NCBI GenBank assembly: GCA_948567375.1
Contig: OX419760.1
Coordinates: 63,050,911-63,114,910 of the forward strand
Direction of reading: 5' to 3'
DNA: 64,000 nt
Source of the DNA: Lunularia cruciata
Lineage: Eukaryota; Streptophyta; Marchantiopsida; Lunulariales; Lunulariaceae
A program made the position numbers and the translations under genes. Shown piece by piece: positions 34,977 to 47,387 of the stretch. The notes beneath the pieces are model-generated. The model had not been told where the DNA came from. It searched no databases and saw only the letters and a program-made list of their open reading frames with translations. Position 1 is the stretch's first letter. Every line of letters begins with the position of its first letter.

Positions 34977-35719
34977 TGTAATACCAAGGGTTAGCCATAT
35001 GATCTAGATGTGAGATTTGGTTTGGTAACATCTAGAATGATGTTATACATGATGGTCAAAATAGATCAAATAGAAGTATCACCAAAAGAGTACTTCTACT
35101 AATAGGGCAGAAACCAAAATAGACTTGAGAACCTTAGAACCAATAGCTAGACATATGATTTAAAGGTGAGAATTGGTTTGGTAACATCTGGAAGGATGTT
35201 ACACATGATGGATTAAATAGATCAAAAAGAGGTATCACCAAAATGGTACTTCTACTAATAGAGTAGGAATCGAAATATGCTTGAAATCTTTGAAGGCAAT
35301 TTCGGAGGCCTAAACGGATGAATTAGGCCTCAAAAATGTGCAAATTCCCCCCCCCCCCAACAGAGGAAAGTCTGGCCTTCCCTCCTCCCAACTTTGTCTT
35401 GTCGAGAGCTTTGCAATGGTAGCTTACTCACGTGATTCTGAGATTCCTACAGGAAGATTCCCTAAAAGATTCCCTCCGGTCAAAGCTTGTTTGACCAACC
35501 AGATAGGACCTAGACCAGACAGGTCACCCATCCAAGTAAGTAATCCAAGGGTGGAGCTTGCTGACATGTCACCTATTTGTGTCCCTAATCCTATGGTGGA
35601 GCTTCCTTGGAGGAGATCCTCGTTGTCTATATAATAAAGAGAAGGTGCTCCCTTGGTGCATCGAATGTTTGAGTGTGCAATCTTTGTTTTCTCTCTTCTC
35701 TTGTCCTCGGATTATTACA
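34977..35719 (+). mobile_element. Second solo LTR of CHR1 in copia leader (743 bp)
   Basis: It begins TGTAATACC and ends TTATTACA, with a perfect GATTG duplication (34972-34976 and 35720-35724). It lies only 317 bases after the previous solo LTR in the same orientation, but the distinct duplications show two independent insertions rather than one element that lost its interior. Confidence 0.96.
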
Positions 35720-35925
35720 GATTGCTATTGTTGATTTTTCTGCACTTGCCAAGAGCCTTAGTACATATCCTGTACTCAACAAATGAAATATTTTTTGGTT
35801 TTGTTGGAGCTTTACATGGGACTGGGAGTGTTGATCTGGTTGATCTGAAATATATACCATGTAGGAAGGAGTCTTATAACTATAATAATTGCTTTGTTGC
35901 TAGTGCTACTTAGGATGGGGAATTG

Positions 35926-36760
35926 CATCACATTCGAGAACAAGCTTTGATGTGCAAGTTTGGAGATGGCAGTCATGAAGATTGGAGAGCCAAATTTGAC
36001 ATTGCCAGGTACAATGGACGCTCTGATTATCTCCTATGGGAGCATCAAGTGAAAGGTATGCTCAATGCTAACGGTTTTGGGAAATTGCTAAGACCCAAGA
36101 CCGCTTTGTTGTAAGAGGATGATTGGAATGACATGTATAAGATAGCTGTATACATAGTGGTTTTCCATTTGCAGCCATATCTCATGAAGTAGTTGGGTGA
36201 GTACAAGGACTGCATTACTCTCTTTGATGAGCTACAACAAAAGTACCAACAGAAAGAGTTGCCAAATTGTCTCTACACATCCCTAAAGCTGATGAGCTTC
36301 AAGATGAAGGACAATGGGACCAAGATACAAGACCATATTGATGCCTTCAATGATCTTGTTGTGGACTTGCAAAATCTTGGAGAGGACTTGAGTGATGAGA
36401 GAAAGGCGCTCTACTTGTTGAGTTCTCTTGCTATGTCCTACTAGTCCTTGTCACAAGTGTTCTTACATCATGATAGGAAATCCATCACCTACAATGAGGT
36501 GGTGAGTGCTCTATGAGATGATCTTCAAAAAATATGATGTTGCCTTCTCAACCCTCGACTCCTTTAGGAATAGTGTTGAATGTCAATTGTCGAAGGACTC
36601 AGATGTAGATAAATGGTAGGGAGCAAAGATCTAAAACTAGATCTTGGTCTAGGAGAAGAACCCAAGACCATAAAACTTGCTCTGTTGAAAGTGTGGCAAA
36701 GCTGGCCACCTCAAGAGAGATTATCATGGCCTTCTTTAGCAAATGTGGTAAAAGACAACA
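35926..36760 (+). pseudogene. Copia gag
   Basis: The frame contains FDIARYNGRSDYLLWEHQVK (about 35995) and KMKDNGTKIQDHIDAFNDLV (about 36303), the typical copia capsid text. A CCHC knuckle remnant near 36683-36725 reads C-stop-KCGKAGHLKRDY, so the second position is a stop and the last Cys has become Tyr. Stops at 36112, 36190 and 36442 also break the frame. Confidence 0.9.
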
Positions 36761-38441
36761 AGCAAGAAGAAGAGGATTACCTGCTTGATGACAATTATGC
36801 TCTATGATGCCAACGGTATGCCTTTTGCACTTCTTTTCAGCAAAGAGGAGATGAATGGATTTAAGATTGAGCTTGTTCATACCATATGTGTTACAAAAGA
36901 GAGTTCTTTAGTTCCTACTCAATATCAAATGGTTCAGTTTGGATGGGGAATGATTACCCTTGTCAAATTGTAGGCATTGGATCTGTTAAGATTCAAAATG
37001 TTTGATGGTCTTGTGCGAACATTGACTAATGTTAGACATATCCCTGACATGAGGAAGAACTTGATATCTCTTGGCACAAATGGTCATCAATGGGAAGTAG
37101 GCTGATGGTGTACTTCAAGTCATGGCTAAGAAAAAATTCATCTTGAAGGGTAATAGGCACAAGAATCTTTATATGCTAGATTGCAACTCTATTTATGGAG
37201 AAACTCATGCTACTAGATCTCATGATATGATTGATTACTTGTGGCATTCAAGGTTGGGTCACATTTTTAAAAAGAGCATATTTATTCTTTGCAAGAAAGG
37301 TGTTATTTCTACACTACGGTCTAGCAGTTTAGAATTTTGTGAGCATTGTGTACTAGGGAAGCATCATCAAATTGATTTTGGTGTAAGAACTCATAGTTCC
37401 AAAGAAATCCTTGACTATATACATAGTGATATGTGGGGCCCTTCCACTACTCCATGACATTCTGGAAAGAGATACTATGTATCTTTCATCAATGATTATT
37501 CAAGGTTTGTATGGATTCATTTCCTACATCAAAAAGTCTGAGGTCTTTGTCACTTTCAAGAAGTAGAAAGCCCAAGTGAGACTCAGACTGGTAAGAAAGT
37601 GAGATTTCTATGATCACATAACGGTGGGGAATACACTTCTGGAGAATTTGAGGTGTATTGTCAACAAGAGCAGATAAGTCTCCATCTTACTACAGTATAT
37701 ACTCCACAATAGAATGGTGTTGCTAAGAGGCTCAATCAAACATTGTTGGAGCAGATGAGGAGTATGTTGAACCAATTAGGTTTATCACATGTTTTGGGCT
37801 GAAGCTATCAACACTGCAACTTACTTAGCAAATCTTTCTCCTTCCAGTGCAATTCATTACATGACACCATTTGAGATGAGGCACGGACGTCCTGCAGATT
37901 ACAATCATTTAGTAGTAATTGGATGTAATGCATATCCTCTCATACCAAAGGACTGTAGATCCAAGCTAGATTTCTTGGCTACTAGTGTGGTTATAGGTTG
38001 TGAGAACTTCTCATCTGTGGATTGATTGTCAATAGAGATGTTTCGTTCAATGAGTCTAGATCATTGACCAAGAGAGAAAAAGCTTTGGCTCCTCATATTG
38101 ACAAGGGAAAATCCTCTCTAAATATTGTTGATGGAGAGATTAATTATGATGCTTTTCATGATGAGTCACAAGGAGGTGCTCCCATAGAGGAGCAAGTTCC
38201 CCAAATTGAGGAATTACAAGGACGTGAGGAGACTGGTGAACCTCGACATCTATCAACACAAGAAGATCAAGCAGAGTCATCAACAAGGAGGACATCTAAG
38301 GAGAGTCATCAACAAGGAGGACATCTAGATGTTCTATTTGTGCTCTTGAACAATTTGGCAAATGGGCTACTTCAATAGAATTAGGAGATCATTTTGTCAC
38401 CCGGGGCCTCTTAGTACCAAATGCTTAGAAATCCGGGGCTC

Positions 38442-38453
38442 GCCCCGCGGGGC
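38442..38453. repeat. GC-only palindrome in copia linker
   Basis: GCCCCGCGGGGC is a perfect 12-base palindrome inside a short GC-rich patch (about 38398-38455) in otherwise AT-rich element DNA between integrase and RT. It looks foreign to its surroundings. Confidence 0.7.
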
Positions 38454-39702
38454 CTATGAGGATATCTCTCTTGATGATATGGCTTTGATCTTGGAAGAAA
38501 AGGAACCTTCTTCATACAATGAGGCTCTAGCTTTGATGGACAAGCTTGAGTGGAATGATGCAATCTAGAGAGAGATGCAATCATTGATTGACAACAAGAC
38601 TTGGAAGTTAGTGAAGCTTCCAAAACATCAACAACTAGTGTAGGGTAAGATACAACTTGAAAGATAGCCCCACTAATGGAGAAAAGAAGATCTACAAGGC
38701 CAGGTTGGTGTCCAAGGGCTTCTCACAAGAAAAAAGTATGGATTAAAATAAGGTCTACTCTCCCATTTCTAAGTATGCCACTATTTGCTTATTGTGTGTA
38801 CTTGTGACTTACTTTGGTTTTATCTTAGATCAAATGGATGTTGTCAATGCTTTCTTCTTTGGAAATTTAGATGCGGTGATCTCATGAGACAACCTATGGT
38901 TTTGTGAAGAAAAGCCAAGAAGATATGGTTTGTAGGTTGCTGAAATACTTATTATGGATTGAAGCAAGCTCCTAAATAATGGAACAAATGGTTCAATGAT
39001 TTTATGAGGTCACAAGGATTTAAACAGAGTGTGTTTGATCCCTATGTATACATGAAAAAAGTGAGTAATGAAGTCTTTGGCTTCATTATTCTGGTACTCT
39101 ATGTGGATGACATGCTTATTGCAGCTAGGGATAGATATGATGCTAATAAGCTCAAAGCTCTTGAGTTCCAAAATTAGAATGAAAGATCTTGGTACAACAA
39201 GGAGGATTTTGGATATGGAGATCCAATGAAACTTGGAAGATGGAAAGTTGTGGTTAACCAAAGGGAAGTATGCTAGAAAGGTACTTGCAAGATTTAACAT
39301 GGAGAATTGCAAGTACTCCATTAGCTCCTCACTTCAAGCTTGCATCAGCTCTTTGTCCAACAAATGCCATGGAGAAAGGTTTGATGTCCAAGATCCACTA
39401 TGACAAGGTAGTGGGAAGTCTCATGTTTTTGATGATTTGCACTAGGCCTAACATTGCTCTAGCTACGGGCAAGACTAGAAGATACATGTCAAATTTAGGG
39501 AGGATATATTGGGAAGTTGTGAAGTGGATCCTTAGATATCTCAAGGATACATTGGATTTTGGCCTTTTGTTGGATGCTAAATCTTACAAAGCCAAATCAC
39601 TTATTGGCTATGTAGATGCTGACTATGGACAAGATTTGGATGGGAGGAAATCTACAACTTGGTATCTGTTCACACTTGGAGGTGGATGCACTTTGGAGCT
39701 AA

Positions 39703-39912
<210 letters not shown>

Positions 39913-40028
39913 CAGTGTTGTGTTGCTAGGCAAAGCAGTTGAGTCTTGCACCTACATGGTGAAAGTCCAGTAACCAAAAGCATCACTAGCTTAGGCTCTA
40001 ACGCAACCGTTTCCAGCTGTTGTCCCCT
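39913..40028 (+). other. Second part of the filler, origin unknown
   Basis: About 115 bases between the psbD fragment and the resumed copia RNase H are neither copia nor psbD. The composition (GGTGAAAGTCCAGTAACC, CTAACGCAACCG) suggests a structured organellar sequence, perhaps an intron part, but I cannot name it. Confidence 0.4.
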
Positions 40029-40555
40029 TCCCAAGGAGTGTGTAGCTCAGTCTACTACAGAAGCTGAGTATGTAGTAGCAGTGAAGGAAGCTATTTGGTT
40101 GGACAGGCTTATCATAGAGATGGGATTGACTCCTGACATGATGAATGTACATTGTGATAGCCAGAGTGCTTTATATCTAGCTATGAATCAGGTAATGGAC
40201 AATACAATGAAGCACATCAACATCAAGTATCATTTTCTTAGACAGGTTGTGTCTAATAATATGATTGAGTTAGTCAAGATTGACAATAAACTCAATCTTG
40301 CTGATGCTTTTACAAAAGTGATATATTTGGAAAGTTTTTGAGACATCGTGTCAAACTGCAGGCGTTGTATATGGGCACAAGTAGAGTAGATTAGCAGTTG
40401 TTTTATCTCTACATATGATTTTACTCTATCCTATTTAGGCTCCAACTTAGTTCTAGTTAACTCTAGTTTACAGAGGGACCTATGTTAGGCCTCCTTCTTG
40501 GACTTCTTGCAGAGTAATCATATAGGTAATAGAGGTTAAGGACACCACGACATGA

Positions 40556-40568
40556 GTCAAGGGGGAGA
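40556..40568 (+). other. Polypurine tract of copia
   Basis: GTCAAGGGGGAGA-type purine run directly before the 3' LTR. Confidence 0.85.
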
Positions 40569-40804
40569 TTCTTAGGAGTAAACTCAAGTCTGGAGTAACT
40601 CAAGTTAGCGTGATTGTGACAGTAAGTCTAGGGCTGGATTACTATATGTGCGGGCTAGTAGGAGCTCTTGGTGACACGCATTGATGATCAGAAATGTAAT
40701 TTTGGTGTGTTCCCATGGACGTAGCCTCAATGAAGCAAACCACAGATCTTCTTGTGTGGACCATGGTGAATGCTTAACCTGTGTATTATCAAATTGGATT
40801 TGCA
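40569..40804 (+). repeat. 3' LTR of copia (236 bp)
   Basis: It begins TCTTAGGAGTAAACTC, where the 5' copy has TG at the first two bases, and ends GGATTTGCA. It carries a small insertion near its start relative to the 5' LTR. Confidence 0.92.
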
Positions 40805-41260
40805 GATGTGAACTACCTTCTTCAAGCCCCACATGCCAGGAAAGCCACACTTGATTGCTTCATTCAAGAAATAAATGAATACTGGAATCAGATGATTGCA
40901 ACCCATTTCAAAATTTCAACACAAAGTCCATCAAGGTTTTCAACCTTACCATTGGCAAACTTCTTGAGTTGGTACTTGACATCAGCTTCAGAGATGGTGC
41001 AAGGAGATCCAAGGCTAGGTGCCATGCATGGAGCATTAGTGAAAACTTATAGATCTTTCATAGTTACAAAGGTTTTTCAAGTCCAGCAATGGAGATCTAA
41101 TAGCAATCTTCTTCCAAAAGGCTTTGGGATTGCTCTTCTGCTCAATGCTCAACTCATACCCTCTAAGTCTAAAATGTTCGCTTCAACTTTCTATAATAAA
41201 CAAAAGCCAATGAAAATTGGTTCTATATGGTCATCAATATGTAGCTTTTCGTTCATAAGA
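40805..41260 (-). pseudogene. LINE 5' remnant, upstream of RT motifs
   Basis: On the minus strand the end nearest the copia reads FLNEAIKCGFPGMWGLKKVVHI-like text (about 40870-40805), the block just before the first RT motifs in plant LINEs. It is continuous with HKSG at 32798 after the copia is removed. The rest up to about 41260 reads in broken frames. No start codon or endonuclease domain is visible, so the LINE is probably 5'-truncated; the exact end is uncertain. Confidence 0.8.
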
Positions 41261-42604
41261 TGAAAGATTGTTGGTTGGTCGAACTGAAACTCGAGATAGA
41301 GATCTAATCAGAAATAGTACATTCTTGGCGAAGGTAAGTGGAAGGAGAGGAGATAATACCTTGGATGCGCGTAGGTGATAATCTCAGCTACGTCAGGTTG
41401 AAGTGCCTAGGAATGTCTGTCAGCGGAGTGGATGCATAAAGGGGAGGGCGTAGTTTGGGTTGTGATTGACAACAGCAAGTCCTAAGGTGGGAAGAAGATG
41501 AGAAGAGGGAGAGCCGAACGAAGGAATGGAAAGGTGGCCGATCTGATCTCCTCATGCACGGAGGTCATGTGATTTAGAAACCAGGAAACCATTTAGCAAC
41601 ACTTGCCACTGATGACGCCCTTGTGGTAGACGAGATATGTCAAGCTGCTGGGAGCGCAGCCGCCGCACCACCGCCACAGGCAAATGAAACAAATCAGTAG
41701 ATAAGAACAAACCCAAGCCAGTACACAGTATTTCTCTATCTTTCCTTCTACCCAATCATACAATCTGCAACCCTCTCCTGTCAAACAAAGTACCAAAATG
41801 AATCTTCTCCCACTTCTTCCTTCACCCAATCAAAGTCTCTGCAACCCTGTCTGTCAATCAAAGTACCAAAAATTATCTCACTTCAAAATTTCACAAATTC
41901 GCATGCATTTCAGTTGTCAGTTTGGAAGTCAATATCAGTCAACGAACATGAATTCGGGCAGATTTCAATATCTCAAACTGCTGCTGCAGTCGTGGTAGCA
42001 TCGAACTGAATCATTGCCGGGAGCAGTCTAATTCGCAATAACGAAGATTAAAGCCCTAGCAGACACGCCCTTGCACGTCCGCCTGAGAAGAATCGTGTTC
42101 ATGAGCCTGCCCTGCCCCTGAACTTGTTTGTGCGGTGAATGGTCGGATTTTATTTGCGGTACGATCGTTCTGGATGTGTCTGCATGCGGCAAACTACTGT
42201 ACCGTCCTTCAAATGCTTTATTTAGACCAGCACCGTTCCTCCTGTACAGGAACGGAGTCCGGCATGGCGTGGTCATGGAGAACATCGCCAAGAGGCGGAT
42301 GCAGAACTTCCGGAGTAGTTGTATTCCTCGTGCCACGTATTGTCTGTCTGGTCTGCCCGGGTTTGCTTATACTCTAGTCAGGTTTGTACTCGGACGCGAG
42401 TAGCTTCAGGGATACTGACTTCCCGGACGTACGCCGGGCATCCGGCGGGGAGTCCAGTAGGCACAAGAGTGGTGGTTGAGCATGGGGGCGGGCACTCTTC
42501 CCGCAGTGGAAAGGACTTATGAAGGAATTGGACTGGCCCCGGCACGAGAGTCGTGCCTGCGGCAAAGTACCGGACGCCGGGTCGCTCTCTATCCAAAATA
42601 CCGG
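41261..42604. other. GC-richer DNA upstream of the RING gene
   Basis: From here GC content rises compared with the transposon nest. Overlapping open frames occur on both strands (for example 42028-42336), as expected in GC-rich non-coding DNA; none has a domain I know. It may contain distal promoter sequence of the gene at 43581. Confidence 0.5.
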
Positions 42605-42613
42605 TATATAAAG
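42605..42613 (+). promoter_or_regulatory. Candidate TATA box upstream of RING-H2 gene
   Basis: TATATAAAG in GC-rich surroundings (GTATATAAAGCGGGCC) is a good plant TATA box. It lies about 970 bases before the ATG at 43581, so it would imply a long leader or a leader intron; a closer promoter is also possible. Confidence 0.35.
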
Positions 42614-43307
42614 CGGGCCCGTTTACCAACTCGAAGGGACCGTCTTGTTTCCGGACAAGGCCACATGGGTTACAAACTTTACCCCAGGGGACCACGCGTG
42701 TCCGATGCAGTAAGTGTTTACAGCCAGGTGGAAGAAAGTCTTGTACGTGGCAGTGCATCTTCATTTCTTTGTCGCTTTCTGCTCAAGGGTTAGCAATTTA
42801 CCGTTCGTCTATCCCGTCTCAAAATTTTCGACCACATGCGTTGTCCATGTCACCATGTGTTTCAAGGCTTGGTAGCGGACCGCGCTGCTTACATGGCGCG
42901 CCAACAGTGGTGGAGGGCCTCTTTCCCCGTCCTTATGTTTAAGAACGGCATTTAGTGCGGCTCGTGGAGAGGAACGCCAGCGACACAACCAGCCACCCAA
43001 CCGAAGCGAAGGCAACGAAGGAACCGCACTCTTTACAGGAGAAATAGGACAGACAATCTCTTGGGTCTCGTAGAACAGGAGTAGCGGCAGTAGTCCCGAC
43101 AGAAGACTCAAATAAGAGACACCGATTGCCCCTTCCATTGCTTGTCGCAGAGAGAGAAAGGGGAGAAGTAGAGGACGGGATCTTCTCTTTCATAGTCTTG
43201 TACTTCTGGATCGCCTCCTTACGACAACAACAACATTAGCCACCCTTACTCTTCTCCAAATTTTTCACGCATTAGCAATTTATTCCTCCGCTCCCAAACA
43301 GAGACAG

Positions 43308-43310
<3 letters not shown>

Positions 43311-43346
<36 letters not shown>
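43311..43346 (+). repeat. (GA)18 microsatellite in probable 5' leader
   Basis: Eighteen GA units lie 235 bases before the RING-H2 start codon. GA/CT tracts are common in plant 5' leaders and core promoters. Confidence 0.9.
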
Positions 43347-43348
<2 letters not shown>

Positions 43349-43580
43349 AGACTGAGTAATCTGAAATTTGCTGCAGGTATTAAACGATTTCAAGCATATA
43401 GCAATTGGAGTGCGAAGAAAGTGATTGTGGAGGAGTAGTAGGCGAGGCGATTGGGTTTGGCTGCTTGTCGTGTTTGAGCAGCCTACATTTGCGACTACCA
43501 GGCACCAGGCCAGCCAGTCAGCGAGAGGAAGATTATTTCTGTGGAGATCAAAAATTGGTATTGCACTGGAACAGTAGTCA

Positions 43581-44189
43581 ATGGGATTTCCAGGTGTGTA
43601 CGGCGTAATGTTTCCTGTGATGGTGTTCAAAGCTGCTCTATCCCTCGTTGTGCTCAAGGAAACGGCTTGCTCGGTTTTCAACCTTCTGCTAGGTCGAGGA
43701 TGGCAGCACCCGGTGTCCCGAGTTGTGGTCGGATCATCTGATTGGGCTTACAACGATGACAGTGCCTCCGGATCAGGCTTTGAGTCTAGGGACTCGTTAG
43801 TAGAAGACATCCGGTCCCGCCTTCCGGGCGTCCAATTTGAGGAAATTGCCGGCAGGTTCTGCGACGAAGAAGAACACCAGTGCTCTGTCTGCTTATGTGA
43901 CTTCCAAGCGAAAGAATCAGTCGTTCAACTTCCCCAGTGCTCGCATATTTTCCACAAAGATTGCCTGGACAGATGGCTGGGGCATGGTCAGACTACGTGT
44001 CCTCTCTGTCGCTCCACTCTCGCTTCCGAAGAACTGCTGGAGAAGCGAAAGCATGAGATGCAGATCGACGCGGAGCTTGCTTCGGAATTTGCTCTTTGGT
44101 TTTCGATGTACCACCCGGAGGGCGGACGGGGCCATTGGTGGCAAGCGTACTTGCAGGGGATTCCAGACGTGCTGAGTGGCGTACATTGA
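43581..44189 (+). CDS. RING-H2 zinc-finger E3 ubiquitin ligase, BRH1/RHA-like
   Basis: A complete single-exon frame of 202 residues, the only clearly intact protein gene here. Residues 101-143 form a canonical RING-H2 finger: C101, C104, C120, H122, H125, C128, C140, C143 (C3H2C3), with the Trp of the E2-binding helix at 132. RING-H2 proteins recruit ubiquitin-charged E2 enzymes and transfer ubiquitin to targets. The N-terminus MGFPGVYGVMFPV and a hydrophobic stretch at about 8-36 resemble the membrane-anchored BRH1/RHA group of small plant RING proteins, which are hormone- and stress-responsive; that assignment is inferred from length and layout. A basic/acidic helix (150-170) and a Trp-rich tail follow. 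ATG 43581 is chosen because it starts the conserved MGFP. The target is unknown. Confidence 0.92.
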   Translation: MGFPGVYGVMFPVMVFKAALSLVVLKETACSVFNLLLGRGWQHPVSRVVVGSSDWAYNDDSASGSGFESRDSLVEDIRSRLPGVQFEEIAGRFCDEEEHQCSVCLCDFQAKESVVQLPQCSHIFHKDCLDRWLGHGQTTCPLCRSTLASEELLEKRKHEMQIDAELASEFALWFSMYHPEGGRGHWWQAYLQGIPDVLSGVH

Positions 44190-45563
44190 GCCCGGAATCA
44201 TCATCCTCTGCAGTGGGAATTTCTTTTCTATGATGGTTCGCTCTACCGATTAAGAAGAGCTCTTTGGCTCTCTCTACACATTGGAAAAATATTGTGATTG
44301 GATCGGATAGCTTTTACCTTCTTGAAGTTCGCCGGCCAGTCGTCGTCTACAGATCAAAATCAGGTGGTTCTCGACGACACACAGTACGTACATTCTTCTG
44401 ATTTGGCCTTCAAGTACGACGTGAGTTGCATGCTTCATAGTCTGCTGGTGCAGCAGCCCATTACCATGGAATCGAAGCAAGCAGCTAACTTACAGGTTAC
44501 AAGTAAGTTCAAGCTGGTGCAAGCACATTACTTATAGGTCTAATAAGTAAGTTGGTTCAACCTGGTGCAAGCACAATCGATATCCTGCGTCACCTAGGAG
44601 CGAAATGTGGCCCACAGGCACAGGAATTTGTGAGATGTCGTTCACTGAACCTTTCACTTGACGGACAATTATATGTCCTTCCATCTGGTACTGCTGCTGC
44701 TGTCATAGTACATGACGAACGACGAATAATCACAAACTGTTGCTGGACCGAGATGTAAGATACTGGTTGCTGATTGACAGGAGATGTATTGAGAGTTTTC
44801 ATCGACAAGGCCAATTTGGGAGCGCTTTTTAGTTGGGGTCACTTGGCGCCTTTCAAACGCAAGGTTTGATTGAGAGCATAGGTTCACCTGTATTGTCGTC
44901 ATGACGCCAAGCGGAGCAATTCCTGTGGAAAGGCTTGCTCGCTTTATTGCTGGAGGTGTAGGCCATCGGTGGATGGGATGATCCTCTTCTCCGGCAAAAC
45001 CCTCCCGCAGTTCAGATTATGCGGACGGATACCACTCATCCCTGCGGAGTGTGGCCGAGTGTGTCAGATGTTTCCGCAGACGAATGCAGCGGCATGTTTT
45101 CGGACAAGGAGAATGATCACCGATTTGAAGTTCAAGAAATGATTTAGTATGGAGGACGAGATACCCATGTTTGGTACACACTTGGGTACCAAGCTGGCTG
45201 AAGAGAAGATCGAACAGAAAATGCGGTGACTTTTTGAATCGCATGGATAGTAGGGAATTAAGGTCTTAGTTCAAGGATGAAAAATGCTTCATCGCTTGCC
45301 TGCCGAATGCATACGTGTATGACAAAGCAAGTTACAATTGGCTAGTGTTTCGTTCCCTCCGCGGGAACTGAAAATAAAGCAAGACAGACCCGGATTCACA
45401 CAAACACCATACGCACAAAGACACAGATTTCAGAGTTTACAATCTCTGATGTATGTATGCATGTATGTACGTTAGTCAGATACTGGTAACGATCAAATAA
45501 CACGGCTGCAAGGTTGGACCTATTCTTTTGGTTCGTTAAAAACTTTCATGTCCATTTCTTAAA
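44190..45563. other. 3' flank of RING-H2 gene, no gene seen
   Basis: This includes the probable 3' untranslated region. Short open frames on both strands have no domains. I cannot place a polyadenylation signal with confidence. Confidence 0.5.
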
Positions 45564-45947
45564 TTATGGTGGGTGGTGTTCATGTCCTCGCAGTGGCGCT
45601 TGGCTGCTGTTTTCTTGCATGGCAAGATTCGTTCGGCCCATGTATGTCAATGTCAGCAGCGCACGTAGAGCGTCGTACCTTTCGAAGTCTGATATTCTGT
45701 TGATTCGATAAGGCTTACTTTTGAAGAGCACTGCAGTTGAGCTCATGATCCGAGCATATTCCACACTAACATTTTGGAATACCTGATCTATTATGAATTC
45801 TTCCAGTTTCGTACCAAGGAATCCTTCGATAAAAACAAATCTGCTTTCTGTCAGATCTGGCAAAAGCATAAACTCAGTCGAATAATGCAGTATGGATGTG
45901 GTTTCAGCAAGCACTCGCTTGTTAAATTCATATTTGTTTCCAGACAT
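45564..45947 (-). CDS. Hypothetical ORF, 127 codons
   Basis: A minus-strand ATG frame (beginning MSGNKYEFNKRVLAETTS) ends at TGA 45564. Its composition is protein-like (LLPDLTESRFVFIEGFLGTK, then KLEEFIIDQVFQNVSVEYAR), but I recognise no family, signal or membrane segment. It lies about 1.4 kb downstream of the RING gene, in the opposite orientation. It could be an exon, a small orphan gene or chance. Confidence 0.2.
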   Translation of the reverse strand: MSGNKYEFNKRVLAETTSILHYSTEFMLLPDLTESRFVFIEGFLGTKLEEFIIDQVFQNVSVEYARIMSSTAVLFKSKPYRINRISDFERYDALRALLTLTYMGRTNLAMQENSSQAPLRGHEHHPP

Positions 45948-47387
45948 CTTTAATTATTTATGTAAGCCTCCAGGAGGACGCCTTTCGGTATTTCGTCTGA
46001 GAGCATCCCAACGTAGGTACTGTCAGTATGGCTGATCAGCATTAGTCCTTGCACATATCAGCTCGTATCTACTCGGCCTGTGTAGGTGACTACAATGAGA
46101 AGGAAAGATTCGGAAGCTAAGCGAGGAAACGCTTGTGTTTCCCCTTCAGAAACTTTGGTAAGTAGCAAGTTGTAGTCTGCAAAAGTAAAGCATTTTATCC
46201 CCTGGTTACGCAGGCCTAGACATTCGGGGTTGCAAGTACTCGTAGTCTGTCTCTTCACCGAGAAACAAAGCAAGCAAAGATGGGAGGAATGAGAGGATGA
46301 CGTTTGGCTGCATTGTGAAACATGGACAAGCAGCAAACTCTCAGCATAGCCGTGAAGGCTGGCACATCGTTCTCTTCGGTACATGTCATTCTTCGCTTTA
46401 TTGTTAACCTCGTAATCTAATCTTCAAAAGTGTATCCAAGATAAATAGGGCTGAAAGTTTTTGATTTCATACGAGTCTCTGCTCCGAGCGAGGTTCCACA
46501 AATTTAAAGCTCCCCCACACCAGAGCGACCTTTATCTGTCACCCAGGTTATATGCAGTTATTCCTTGTTTCTTTCTCCTACGGTATCGTTGCGAATAAGG
46601 GTGCGAAGCAGTCAAAAAAGCGCCGAAGGGCCTGCGTCTTCTTATCGAGTAGGAGTTCAACAATCATGACAAAGTATGTACTGCAGCTGATCTTGAATGC
46701 CGTTCTTGTCTATCTATCCATCTAAACAAGCCTATATATAGATAGACAATACAAGCATGGCTTCGAGCTGCACGAGGTAAGCGCCACATGCTTTGCTAAT
46801 AGGAGGGAGCGAGAAAGCGAGACTAGACGGATTTGGATATGCAGAAGGAAAAAAAGAATATCTCCGCTGCGAGTGATCTAAGCAGCGGAGTTGCAGTTGC
46901 TGCTGCTTGTTATTAGATTCAAAACAGTTTCAACAAAGTGGCACCCACGGGTGGTACAGTAGAAACTGCAGCAGCAACTTTCAAGTCTGAGAATAATGAG
47001 GGCCTCGAGCGACCGGCGCTTCTTGTGTTGTCCGTGAGGAAGCGTGTAGAACTAGCTGTTATTGAAACGACAAGAAGTTTCAGTTAGGGCTCTCCTGCTA
47101 GACGGAGTCAGCTAAACGGAGCGCTATTGACTGTGGTCTCTCTGGGCCAGAAACCAACAACAGCTTTGTCTCCTGTGACCTCTTCCTGAGCTGAATAAAT
47201 GGATTTGGGTTTTGGTTGAACGAGCAAGAAGCTAAGGACTGCCCCTGTCCTTAGAAGCACTCCTTGCTTGTTGGCGGTCCCCAGGAGCAAGAATGGCGGT
47301 ATTCAAATCCTATACTTCACCCTTAAGTTGTTCCCCAGCGGATTCTTGGTGAGGTAACCCTCCATTCATCCAATGACAATGCAGTAG
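45948..47387. other. Non-coding stretch
   Basis: No gene recognised. A short inverted pair near 46708-46757 (CTTGTCTATCTAT against ATAGATAGACAATACAAG) could form a weak hairpin. Confidence 0.45.

Noticed and set aside
33919-35719. A short intact LTR element formed by the two neighbouring LTRs
   Set aside because: Each LTR has its own perfect target duplication (CACAT, GATTG) and no primer site or polypurine tract adjoins them, so they are two solo LTRs.
42378-42942. Overlapping 128-codon (minus) and 129-codon (plus) frames upstream of the RING gene
   Set aside because: They conflict with each other, lack known domains and lie in the probable promoter or leader.
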